Shown one piece after another: positions 27,691 to 36,676 of a stretch of 64,000 nt of DNA. The stretch spans positions 3,658,001-3,722,000 of the forward strand of contig NZ_CP073343.1 of assembly GCF_024397855.1 (NCBI RefSeq), written 5' to 3'. How positions within the stretch are numbered: position 1 is the first letter of the stretch; each line of letters begins with the position of its first letter. The translations under genes and the position numbers were made by a program. The DNA is from Marinomonas rhizomae (GTDB lineage: Bacteria; Pseudomonadota; Gammaproteobacteria; Pseudomonadales; Marinomonadaceae). The notes beneath the pieces are model-generated. The model saw only the letters and a list, made by a program, of their open reading frames with translations. It made no database searches and was not told the origin of the DNA.

Positions 27691-28938
27691 TTACTCTCCT
27701 TTTTTTCTAGTTGCGATTGAAGCACTCATCGCATGTACCGCATCCGATGCTACTACTTTCTGTTCAGTGACAAATTTTTCGTGATTTTTTGATACTTTAT
27801 CTAGGTCGTATAAATAATTCACCATGGCTCCGTTTGACTGTTTCAAGCCATTCGGCGATATGTCTGCATCCGCATGGACAGCCTGAATCATCGCACCGTT
27901 ACCGAGATGGAAACGCGTCACTGGATCCAAGGGTTTGCCGTCCGAATGCTTCGCATTTAGCAAATAATGTGCTGCTAAAGCTTGGTCTTTGCCCTGCCCT
28001 AACGTCCCCACACCAGAACTATTAACCCACTTAGCTAAACCGGGTATTGGCGACAGGGTCACAAAGGTTTCTAGGTTTTCCAAATCTTTAGCAAGATTCG
28101 CTGCGACTTGCTTGATGAGGAAATTACCAAACGATATTCCTGCCAACCCTGGCTGACAGTTGGAAATAGAATAAAAAACCGCCGTGTCAGCCTCATCCGC
28201 TTCAATGACGTCGCGATCGGTAGTCAATAAAGATTGGATAGAGTTTGCTGTGCCTTTGGTTAATGCAACCTCGACAAAAATTAATGGTTCATCCGCCATA
28301 GTAGGATGAAAAAAACCGTAACAACGACGGTCTGAGGGTTTTAAACGTTGGCGTAAATCATCCCAACTATCAATGGCGTGCACAGCTTCATAGGCGATGA
28401 TTTTTTCCAGAATACTGGCGGGACTATCCCAATTAATGGGACGTAAAACCAAAAAGCCACGATTAAACCAAGAGGTAAATAGATGATTAAAATCTACGTC
28501 TAAAATGCCCAATGAAGCATCTTCTTTGGTGGCCTTTAATAGGTCTTCGCGCATTTTTACTAATTTAGGCGTCGCCCCCGGTACTTGATTAAAACGACGA
28601 ATAAGCTCCTGTCGTCTTGGCTCGGATGCAGAAGCAAAGGCCTTATAAGTCTGTTTGCTTGGCTGCTTTTGATATTCTGCCAAAGCAGCAATCACATCAT
28701 CAGAGACGACTTCTAAATCGTGAGTCATAAACTCGAATAATTCACGTTTTTCATCACTGGACATGTGATCATATCGATCGAGGATGTTTCTCGCTAACGC
28801 GCCACCAGAAACTTCACCATGACGAGTGAGCAAATCCTGACACATGGCTTTTACTGTTCGATTATCTTCTTCGTTGGACCGCGCCTTGCGATAACGACGA
28901 TCAAAAACAGAAGAAAACAGCTCTGTAAAAAAATTCAT
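27691..28938 (-). CDS. matA: Malonyl-CoA decarboxylase
   Basis: A 415-residue protein of the MCD family: an all-helical N-terminal domain (to about residue 140) and a GNAT-like catalytic domain. The serine and histidine region is recognisable in CYGFFHPTMADEPLIFVEVAL. It decarboxylates malonyl-CoA to acetyl-CoA and, with MatB, lets the cell use malonate. The C-terminus carries charged residues ending RKKGE. No malonate transporter (mat/mad/dct type) or GntR regulator MatR lies beside the pair. The 300 bp upstream show no other gene. Confidence 0.92.
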   Translation of the reverse strand: MNFFTELFSSVFDRRYRKARSNEEDNRTVKAMCQDLLTRHGEVSGGALARNILDRYDHMSSDEKRELFEFMTHDLEVVSDDVIAALAEYQKQPSKQTYKAFASASEPRRQELIRRFNQVPGATPKLVKMREDLLKATKEDASLGILDVDFNHLFTSWFNRGFLVLRPINWDSPASILEKIIAYEAVHAIDSWDDLRQRLKPSDRRCYGFFHPTMADEPLIFVEVALTKGTANSIQSLLTTDRDVIEADEADTAVFYSISNCQPGLAGISFGNFLIKQVAANLAKDLENLETFVTLSPIPGLAKWVNSSGVGTLGQGKDQALAAHYLLNAKHSDGKPLDPVTRFHLGNGAMIQAVHADADISPNGLKQSNGAMVNYLYDLDKVSKNHEKFVTEQKVVASDAVHAMSASIATRKKGE

Positions 28939-29237
28939 ATCATTAGCTCTCGTTGTTTTTATGCGATTCCATTCTTATAAAATTCACCGCCGCTGCTGGG
29001 AAGTGAAGATTAATCACACTAATCTTTATGAAGACACCTACAAAGAAGAGTTTTGAAATAATATCCTTGGCATTTAAGCAAAGCAAAAAAACTCTTCACT
29101 TCATGTTGAAGAAACGCATATCTACATGATTCACCGAAATAATAGTCAGGCAAACCAACGACTTCGTATACTGACAAGAACTGACATAACACACCGATAA
29201 AATGACGCTATAACCCACTAGTAAGGAAGTTCAACAC

Positions 29238-30359
29238 ATGACAGAGCCTTTTAAAAATCTCTTTAATAACAGTGTAATTAAAAAGATGGCAGAACACTTT
29301 CAGCTCCATTGGGAAGCATTCGATAAAAAGGGGTTTATTGCTACTGCGTGCCATCAGCTTGAGACCCTAGAACTAAAAGCACGCTCACAACAAATTACCG
29401 ACGCCATGAGCCAATTTTTGCCAAAAGATTTCGAACACGCGGGTCAAATTTTACTCGACTCTTTAGCGCCAGAATTCGAAGAAGGTAAAGCGGTCGAAAG
29501 TGATGGTATTTCTGGCTGGGCAGTAATGCCAATGGGTGATTATGTGGGCATTCATGGTCTTGCTCATCACGAACGTTCCATGCTCTTGCTGAATGCAATG
29601 ACACGTCGCTTCACAGCTGAATTTAGCATTCGCTTTTTCTTATTGGCATCACAGGAAGAAACCCTCTCGACACTCAGAGGCTGGCTTCAAGATGGCAATA
29701 AACACGTGCGACGCCTTATCTCAGAAGGCACTCGCCCTCGCTTACCTTGGGCTATGCAGTTACCGCGCTTTATTGAAAACCCAACACCAATAATTGAATT
29801 ACTTGAAGAACTGAAAGACGACCCAGAAGAATACGTGCGACGCTCGGTGGCAAATAACCTCAATGACATCGCTAAGGATCACCCAGACCGTGTGGCCGAT
29901 ATTGCAAGTGTATGGATGCAAGGCGCGGATATAAACCGTCAGAAGCTGATACGTCATGCTTGTCGTACCTTGTTAAAACAAGGCAACCCTAAGGCACTTA
30001 TCGTTTTTGGCTATACTCAACCAAAGCTCGGCCATATAAAACTGGAAATACATGACGAACAGGTAAGATTGAACAGTCATCTAGAATTTTCATTGCAGCT
30101 TGAGTCCGCCAGCGAAGAGGATCAATCCTTAATGATTGATTACGTTATTCATCACCAAAAAAAGACAGGCAAAACCACGCCTAAAGTATTTAAGTGGAAA
30201 AAAACCACTTTGCAGGCCAATAAAAACCTATCTGTTAGTAAAAAACACCCTTTCAAAAACATCACGACTCGTGTGTATTATGATGGTCTCCATGAGGTGG
30301 AAATTATTATCAATGGCCAATCGGTTGCGAAGAAGAGCTTCTTTTTATCGACTGGCTAA
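29238..30359 (+). CDS. DNA alkylation repair protein, AlkD-like HEAT-repeat
   Basis: A 373-residue protein composed of helical repeats like AlkD-family glycosylases, with HVRRLISEGTRPRLPWA near residue 155 and EYVRRSVANNLNDIAKDHP near residue 195. These proteins excise positively charged alkylated bases. A beta-rich C-terminal part (about residues 265-373) is an extra domain. A clear AAGGAAG site precedes the ATG. The stop codon overlaps that of the convergent cyclase gene. Activity is inferred from the family. Confidence 0.83.
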   Translation: MTEPFKNLFNNSVIKKMAEHFQLHWEAFDKKGFIATACHQLETLELKARSQQITDAMSQFLPKDFEHAGQILLDSLAPEFEEGKAVESDGISGWAVMPMGDYVGIHGLAHHERSMLLLNAMTRRFTAEFSIRFFLLASQEETLSTLRGWLQDGNKHVRRLISEGTRPRLPWAMQLPRFIENPTPIIELLEELKDDPEEYVRRSVANNLNDIAKDHPDRVADIASVWMQGADINRQKLIRHACRTLLKQGNPKALIVFGYTQPKLGHIKLEIHDEQVRLNSHLEFSLQLESASEEDQSLMIDYVIHHQKKTGKTTPKVFKWKKTTLQANKNLSVSKKHPFKNITTRVYYDGLHEVEIIINGQSVAKKSFFLSTG

Positions 30360-31714
30360 CCTGCCATCACGCAATTTCGCCCCGCTCCTTTAGCTTCGTA
30401 AAGTAAAATATCGGCACGTTTTACAATGCTATTTTGATCATCAAAATCTTGATAATCGGTCACGCCCAAGCTAATGGTGAATGGCGGCATGTCGCCTTCA
30501 TTAAGTGCCTCGACCTTCTTACGAAGCTGCTCTGCCAACATGCCAGCATCTTCTAGGTTGGTATCTCTTACTAACACGGCAAACTCTTCACCACCCACTC
30601 GAAACAAGACGTCGGTTTCTCTTAAGCGTTTTCGCAATACGTTAACCAGTAATTTAAGTACGTTATCGCCAATATCATGACCATAGGTATCGTTGATCTT
30701 TTTAAAGTGATCGACGTCTAACAGAATCAAACTAAAATGGTGGCCGCGATTGGCAAGCGCCAACTCATCTTTGATTTGTTCATCCCATTTGTGTCGGTTA
30801 TAAGCGCCGGTCAGTTTGTCACGGGTCGCCAGTTCTATTAATTGCGTTTCTACTTCATCACGACTTTCTTTTTCCATGGAAAATCGCCCCATTAAAAGCG
30901 TTAAGTCTTTTTCTAACTCATCCAGTTCATCAGAACCTTTATAGCGTGTTGTTTCGTTACTTTTATCAGAAGAAATAGAGCGATGCAGTATTTCTATTTG
31001 TCCGCGTAATGAACCTACTTTTCGGCGAAAAGACAAAATTGTATGGAGCGTTAAATATCCACCAATAGCAAAGGCTGAAACACCTAATAGAGCATTAATG
31101 ATCATGAAGTCGCGTTCTTGTTTTTCAACCGTGGCGGCAACTTTAATGGTGAGCTGGTCAATATCAGCAAGAAAATGATCCGTTTGAGTATCTAAAAGAG
31201 TATCTTGCTTTTCCAATGCCGCCCATGTGCTTTTAAAATGGTCACGCCCTTGCTCTACGAAGTGGAAGAACAAATTTTCAAAGCTCAATCGGTGGCTATG
31301 TAATGCATTCACTTTTTCTATTAAAGTTTGATGGTCACTTCGCTTAATCCGAACACTACCATACTGCATGCCGCTATGAAGTATGCTGACGGCCTTATCA
31401 AGCCCAGCAGAAAGTTGCTCGCTAAAGTCGTTAAAGCCTTTCAGACTTTTTACCTTATTCGACTCATTGTCAAAAAATGCTAGACCTTGCTGGCGTATCG
31501 TTTCGACTAAAATATGCTGCTTAAGCTGCAACATTTCTACTTCAGCAATAAGCTCAGTCAGCGGAATATCAATCTCGGCAACCTCATGCATTTCGGAATA
31601 AATTTTCTGCGTTTGATAGGCTGAATAAAGAATCACCACAAACAGAAATGACAAAAGAATAAACGATAAGCTGCTAACTTTTCGTGTCATAGAGGCATTT
31701 AACCAATTAAACAT
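30356..31714 (-). CDS. Membrane diguanylate cyclase, tandem paralogue 1
   Basis: A 452-residue protein: membrane helix 1 (about 13-33), a helical periplasmic sensor domain of some 170 residues, membrane helix 2 (about 203-225), a HAMP-like linker and a C-terminal GGDEF domain. The active site GGEEF (374-378) is intact and the product-inhibition site RETD (365-368) is present, so it should make c-di-GMP with feedback control. It is closely related along the whole length to the next gene, which points to a tandem duplication. The periplasmic ligand is unknown. Confidence 0.93.
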   Translation of the reverse strand: MFNWLNASMTRKVSSLSFILLSFLFVVILYSAYQTQKIYSEMHEVAEIDIPLTELIAEVEMLQLKQHILVETIRQQGLAFFDNESNKVKSLKGFNDFSEQLSAGLDKAVSILHSGMQYGSVRIKRSDHQTLIEKVNALHSHRLSFENLFFHFVEQGRDHFKSTWAALEKQDTLLDTQTDHFLADIDQLTIKVAATVEKQERDFMIINALLGVSAFAIGGYLTLHTILSFRRKVGSLRGQIEILHRSISSDKSNETTRYKGSDELDELEKDLTLLMGRFSMEKESRDEVETQLIELATRDKLTGAYNRHKWDEQIKDELALANRGHHFSLILLDVDHFKKINDTYGHDIGDNVLKLLVNVLRKRLRETDVLFRVGGEEFAVLVRDTNLEDAGMLAEQLRKKVEALNEGDMPPFTISLGVTDYQDFDDQNSIVKRADILLYEAKGAGRNCVMAG

Positions 31715-31848
31715 AAAGGGTTCTTGATCAACGTTAAAAAAATAAAGTTAAAAAGAGCGAAAGGGAATAGAGGCTCTCTTAGTAGAATTACATACTAGCA
31801 TAATTAAAAGCCCTAAAAATGAGGATATAGGGCTCAAAAATCCAGTAT

Positions 31849-33207
31849 TTAGCCAGCTTTGGTTTGATTTCGTCCAGCCTCTTTGGCTTCGTATAACAAG
31901 ACATCTGCACGTTTTACGATGCCATCTTGATCATCAGAGTCTTGATACTCAGTCACTCCCAAACTAACGGTAAAAGCAGGCACCTTGTTTTCATGTAAAG
32001 ACTCAACGTTTTTGCGCAACATTTCAGCTAATTTAGTGGCATCAGCAAGATGTGTATCTCTCAGCAAAATAGCAAACTCTTCTCCACCCACTCTGAACAA
32101 GATATCTGTTTCACGAAGTCGTCTTCTTAGACAGTTAACTAATAGCTTTAAAACACTGTCGCCTACATCGTGACCGTGACTATCGTTAATCTTTTTAAAA
32201 TTGTCTACATCCAACAAGATCAAACTAAAATAATGACCACGGTTCGCCAATGCTAATTCATCCTTAATATGTTCATCCCATTTATGGCGATTAAATACGC
32301 CAGTCAGCTTGTCTCGTGTTGCCAGCTCAAGCAGCTGGGTTTCTACTTCATCGCGGTTTTCTTTTTCTAGACACAAACGCGTCATTAAGATTTTTAAATC
32401 TTTTTCCAGCTCATCTAGCTCATCAAAGCCCTTATTGAATACAACTCGCTCATTTTCATCAGCCGAAATTGAGCGATGGAGAGAATCGATGTGTCCTCGC
32501 AAAGAGCCAACTTTACGACGAAAGGATAAGATGGTGTAAATCGTCAAATAGCCACCGATTGTAAACGCCAAAAAGCCGAGAATGGCATTCACAATCATAA
32601 AATGCTGTTCATGCTGTTCAACAGTCGCCGCCACTTTGATGGTGATTTGATCAATATTAACGAGCAAATCATCGGCCTCTTTATCCAGTAGGTAATATTG
32701 CTTTTCCAGTTCATCCCAGGGGTGACCTAAGCCTTCCTTGGCTTGCTTTAAAAATAGCGAAAATGCGTTTTCCACACTTATTCTATGGACCTGCAGTGTT
32801 TTAATATGCTGGATTAAGGCCTGATGATCAGCCACATTAATTCGCACACTGCCAAACTTCATGCCCACATGAAGAATGCTCATTGCTTTGTCGAGCTGTG
32901 CAGACAATTTATGACTAAATTCATCGAAACCTTTCATGCTCTTAGCTTGCAGCACTTCATTAGTAAAAAAAGCTTCACCTTGCTGGCGGATGGTTTCCAT
33001 TAGTAAATGCTGTTTGAGCTGTAAAATTTCTACATCAGCAATGATCTGAGAAAGCGGAATATCTATCTCAGCAACTTCTTGCATTTCTTTGTAGATTTTC
33101 TGTGTTTGATAAGCCGAATAAAGAATCACTACAAAAAGAAAAGACAAAAGCACAAAAGCACAAAAGATAGGCTCGTTATTTTTCGGGTCATTGAGACATT
33201 TAACCAA
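31849..33207 (-). CDS. Membrane diguanylate cyclase, tandem paralogue 2, frame-disrupted start
   Basis: Same architecture as paralogue 1: sensor domain between two membrane helices, HAMP-like linker and GGDEF domain with intact GGEEF and RETD. The open frame runs to a TTG at 33207. The expected start is the ATG at 33215, which encodes MFSWLNVSMTRKITSLSF, the counterpart of the paralogue's N-terminus. That frame is lost at an 8-bp tandem repeat (33144-33166) and meets a TAG at 33129-33131. Removing one repeat unit restores SFVLLSFLFVVILY in frame. Either a TTG start rescues the protein, or the gene is off in this sequence, or the repeat is an assembly error. Confidence 0.8.
   Translation of the reverse strand: MVKCLNDPKNNEPIFCAFVLLSFLFVVILYSAYQTQKIYKEMQEVAEIDIPLSQIIADVEILQLKQHLLMETIRQQGEAFFTNEVLQAKSMKGFDEFSHKLSAQLDKAMSILHVGMKFGSVRINVADHQALIQHIKTLQVHRISVENAFSLFLKQAKEGLGHPWDELEKQYYLLDKEADDLLVNIDQITIKVAATVEQHEQHFMIVNAILGFLAFTIGGYLTIYTILSFRRKVGSLRGHIDSLHRSISADENERVVFNKGFDELDELEKDLKILMTRLCLEKENRDEVETQLLELATRDKLTGVFNRHKWDEHIKDELALANRGHYFSLILLDVDNFKKINDSHGHDVGDSVLKLLVNCLRRRLRETDILFRVGGEEFAILLRDTHLADATKLAEMLRKNVESLHENKVPAFTVSLGVTEYQDSDDQDGIVKRADVLLYEAKEAGRNQTKAG
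33144..33166 (-). repeat. 8-bp tandem repeat in coding sequence (2.9 copies)
   Basis: On the plus strand ACAAAAGC occurs twice and is followed by ACAAAAG. The repeat lies in the codons for the first membrane helix of the second cyclase paralogue. With 1.9 copies the gene would be in frame from its ATG; with 2.9 copies, as here, it is not. Confidence 0.9.
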
Positions 33208-33487
33208 CTAAACATAAAAGAGGTCTTAGTAAATGTGATGAATATGAGTTAGCTTTATGTGGCAAATATTCCGCCCTGTAAAAGAAACATTAAGATACGC
33301 ACTTTAACATAAAATTACATTTTTAATGCGATGAAAGGACATATATAAGTTTTATACGGAGGGTTAAAAAAAGCTAACAACCCCATACAGTAAAAGTATT
33401 GGTCAGAACGGGGTAAACTAGCTATAAATGATTATAGGCGAGTAGAATTAGCCGTAAAATGGACAATGTTCCAAGGATATACAACCA

Positions 33488-34993
33488 ATGCTCTACCGAT
33501 TAACCTTAACCTTCTTTCTCACTCTTAGTGTATTGGTACCAAAAGGTGCTCTTGCTGAAAAGCAGGCAACCATTATCTATGATGCTGAAATGCCAAGAAT
33601 AAACGCCCCCTTAAAAGGTAGCTATGCGCAACTGGCTAGCCTTATTGACCAATATCGAGCACAAAACCCCAGTACATTTTTTATTTTCGGTGGCGATAGT
33701 CTAGGACCAAGCATGATTTCGTCTATGGATCGAGGTGCCCATATTATTGATATGCTTAACAGTTTAGCTCCTAATGTCATGGGCGTTTCAAAACGTGAGT
33801 TGACCTATGAAGAAGATGAGCTCATTCTCCGTACGTACGAAGCAGCCTTCCCTATTGTATCAAGCAATCTATTCGAACCTGGTAGTCAGCAAGCTCCTGA
33901 AGGTATTAAGGCCTACACCATACTTCAACAAGGCCAAGTGAAACTGGGTTTTATGTCTATCCTAGACCCCATCATTCTAGAAAAATACCCAACGAAAAGG
34001 CTCGAAGTCGCTGAACCTGAAAGCGTTATCAGAGAGACCGTTAAAAAAATCAGAGAGCAAAATGTCGACTTGATCGTTATGCATTACTCCACCTACACCC
34101 CTCTTATTGACCAGCTTCTGGCCGAAGGCGTGATTGATTTTGCGCTCTTTAAAGATCAAAACTTAGATTTAAATGTCCGTGAGAGAAAGCCAAAACACCA
34201 CAATAATATACAGATTACAGAAGAAACCGACGCGGCTGTCATTCAGCTCACTTGGCAAGAGGATAGTCCAAGCGATAGCCTCACCGTAAAAAGCACCATA
34301 GTAAACATTACGAACTTGCCTTCAAAACCACAGGTTTTACAGCAAGAAGTACAATACGACAGTCGGCTCAACTCCTTATTGAATGAAGTAGTGGGCACGA
34401 CCAATATACTCATTGATCTAGATAGAAAAACACTGCGTACATCTGAAAATAACTTTGCAAATTTCGTCGCGGATACTTTTAAGTACTTTACCGAGGCTCA
34501 AATCGTCTTGATTAATAGCGGAACATTCCGTGGAAACAAACTCATCAAAGAAGGAGAGCAAATAACCGTCAAAGACATTCGTTTAATATTACCCTACCGA
34601 AACAAAGTTAAGCTCATTGAAGCGAATGGACAACAAATCAACGAGGCGCTGGAACACGGACTGAATGGATTGGAACAACACAGTGGACAATTTCTACAGG
34701 TGGCTGGCATTAAGGTAACATATGACTCAACACTGCCAGTTGGACAGAGATTATTGTCTGTCACTCTAAACGATAAACCACTTAATCCCACACAAACTTA
34801 CAGGGTAGCGATTCTTGATTATTTATTAAAGGGCGGCGATGGCTTTAACATGTTCAAGAACAACAAAATATTAACCTACTCACAAATCTCAAACTTAACC
34901 CTATCAGACATTATGACCGTTGAAATTCAACAACAAGAAACCATAGAACCTAAAGTAGATGGGCGCTTAAAAGATGTATCAATGGACTTATGA
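33488..34993 (+). CDS. Periplasmic 5'-nucleotidase-family protein with degenerate metal site
   Basis: A 501-residue secreted protein (signal peptide to about ALA-23) with the UshA layout: metallophosphatase-like N-terminal domain, then a 5_nucleotid_C domain. In the first domain GGDSLGPS is kept, but the D-x-H motif is replaced by IIYDAEMPR, GNHE by GVSKRE, and GHxH by FKDQNLD, so most metal ligands are gone. The C-terminal nucleoside-binding domain looks intact (INSGTFRGN, GQFLQVAG, GGDGF). I infer a non-catalytic nucleotide- or nucleoside-binding protein. The stop overlaps the start of a cyclase gene (ATGA), which suggests a sensory partner. Confidence 0.8.
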   Translation: MLYRLTLTFFLTLSVLVPKGALAEKQATIIYDAEMPRINAPLKGSYAQLASLIDQYRAQNPSTFFIFGGDSLGPSMISSMDRGAHIIDMLNSLAPNVMGVSKRELTYEEDELILRTYEAAFPIVSSNLFEPGSQQAPEGIKAYTILQQGQVKLGFMSILDPIILEKYPTKRLEVAEPESVIRETVKKIREQNVDLIVMHYSTYTPLIDQLLAEGVIDFALFKDQNLDLNVRERKPKHHNNIQITEETDAAVIQLTWQEDSPSDSLTVKSTIVNITNLPSKPQVLQQEVQYDSRLNSLLNEVVGTTNILIDLDRKTLRTSENNFANFVADTFKYFTEAQIVLINSGTFRGNKLIKEGEQITVKDIRLILPYRNKVKLIEANGQQINEALEHGLNGLEQHSGQFLQVAGIKVTYDSTLPVGQRLLSVTLNDKPLNPTQTYRVAILDYLLKGGDGFNMFKNNKILTYSQISNLTLSDIMTVEIQQQETIEPKVDGRLKDVSMDL

Positions 34994-36663
34994 ATAAACC
35001 AGACCGAACGACATTTTTTCCGATACCGAATGCGAAACAAGGTCGTCGACTAAGCCTAGGTAAGCAGCTAAGTATATTAATGCTCGTCGTCCTGCTGCTT
35101 TTCATTTCTGTAGGCTTCGTATTACAAACTCGTTTAGAGCAAACTCAGCTAGTCCTTAATGATTTGACCCTGACGACTATACCTGCCATGAACAGTTCGA
35201 CACGAGGCGTATTAAAATCCAGTGAGTTGTTATTAGCGCTTGAATCGCTGACCTCCGCAAGATCGCCAGCGGAAAGAAGAATTGCTGAGCTAGAAGTTCA
35301 AAAAAAGATTGATGAATCCACTAAGGATATTGGGTATAAAAATCAAACAGAAATATTACTACTCAAATCCATTCGAGAGGAAACCATAAGCCTCAATCAA
35401 CTGATTGACCAGAAGCTTGATCTAGCCAATCAAATAAATATCGATTTAAGTTCCTTATGGGATCTAAAAAAACACGCAGAATACATTAAGATTAAACAAG
35501 ATAAATCAGAAGAAAAAGATCGCAACCAACTGATACAATGGAAAGTTGCCTTCCTAGAAGTGATATCGCTCGCTTATCACATAACCACAACCGAAAGACT
35601 CGGTGATTTACAAGAAATACATCGCAACCTTGAACGTCACCTTAACGTTTTAGATAGTGTAGAGACAAATCTATCGGAAAAAAATAAAGTAACAATCCAA
35701 TCAATAAACGCAAACCTAAGAGATATCCTGTCTGACCCAGAAAACCTAACAGAGCTGCGAGCCAATTACTTGCGCGTCATGGGGCGAGCACGCGGCCGCG
35801 AGCATTTTATTCGCAATATGATCAGTGATTACAGCAACATAACCAATCAACTTTCTCTTAATGAACATAAAAACTTACAAGTCAAGGCGGCTGAACTTGA
35901 CCAAGGAATGCATAATCAAAAAACTTGGTTTATTAGCGGATTTCTTTTATTGGCAGGAATGGTGATAGCCACATTGGCTTTTTACTCTAATGCGATTAAG
36001 CGTTTGAAAAAATTGACTCGAAAAATCCATCGTATGACAGAAGACTCAAATGATAATACATTGTACATGGATGAGATCGATGAGTTGTTTCAAGCATTCG
36101 ATGGATTTTCACAAACAATCGATATGCAAAAACAACGCTTAGAAGCATTGTCACTCACCGACAGCCTAACTAACATAGCTAATAGGAGGGCCTTTGACCT
36201 ACATCTATTCGAGCAGCTCGCAATTCAAAAAAATGGCCCATATGACTTGTCAGTTTTATTGATTGATGTCGACTTCTTTAAGCAATACAACGACTATTAT
36301 GGTCATATTAGCGGCGATGAGGCATTACAAAAAATAGCAGCGATATTAGACAGTACAATTGATAAAAAAACGGATTTGATCGCACGTTATGGCGGAGAAG
36401 AGTTTGTTGTCATTTTATCGGGTAAAAACGCAGCTGACGCCAAGCAAGTCGCACAAAAAATGCAACAGGCTTTAAACCTTGCCAATATAGAACATGCTGA
36501 CAGCCAAGCTTTTAGCGTCGTCACTATCAGCATAGGCATAGTGACGATACATCAAGGAGAAACCACTGACACAGACACATTGATGAAAAAAGCAGACACG
36601 GCATTGTATCATTCTAAACATCACGGCCGTAACAGAGCGACTCACTTCAATGACATAACATAA
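34990..36663 (+). CDS. Membrane diguanylate cyclase coupled to the nucleotidase-like protein
   Basis: A 557-residue protein with two membrane helices (about 27-46 and 312-332) enclosing a helical periplasmic domain of about 265 residues, then a short HAMP-like region and a GGDEF domain with GGEEF at 468-472. The inhibitory site is degenerate (KKTD in place of RxxD). Its start codon overlaps the stop of the nucleotidase-like gene by 4 bp, so both are made from one transcript. The large periplasmic domain is a likely docking surface for that protein. Confidence 0.92.
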   Translation: MNKPDRTTFFPIPNAKQGRRLSLGKQLSILMLVVLLLFISVGFVLQTRLEQTQLVLNDLTLTTIPAMNSSTRGVLKSSELLLALESLTSARSPAERRIAELEVQKKIDESTKDIGYKNQTEILLLKSIREETISLNQLIDQKLDLANQINIDLSSLWDLKKHAEYIKIKQDKSEEKDRNQLIQWKVAFLEVISLAYHITTTERLGDLQEIHRNLERHLNVLDSVETNLSEKNKVTIQSINANLRDILSDPENLTELRANYLRVMGRARGREHFIRNMISDYSNITNQLSLNEHKNLQVKAAELDQGMHNQKTWFISGFLLLAGMVIATLAFYSNAIKRLKKLTRKIHRMTEDSNDNTLYMDEIDELFQAFDGFSQTIDMQKQRLEALSLTDSLTNIANRRAFDLHLFEQLAIQKNGPYDLSVLLIDVDFFKQYNDYYGHISGDEALQKIAAILDSTIDKKTDLIARYGGEEFVVILSGKNAADAKQVAQKMQQALNLANIEHADSQAFSVVTISIGIVTIHQGETTDTDTLMKKADTALYHSKHHGRNRATHFNDIT

Positions 36664-36676
36664 TTATCCGTAACGT

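Noticed and set aside
33488..34993. Active UshA-like 5'-nucleotidase
   Set aside because: The overall fold fits, but the D-x-H, GNHE and GHxH metal motifs are replaced, so calling it an enzyme is not justified.
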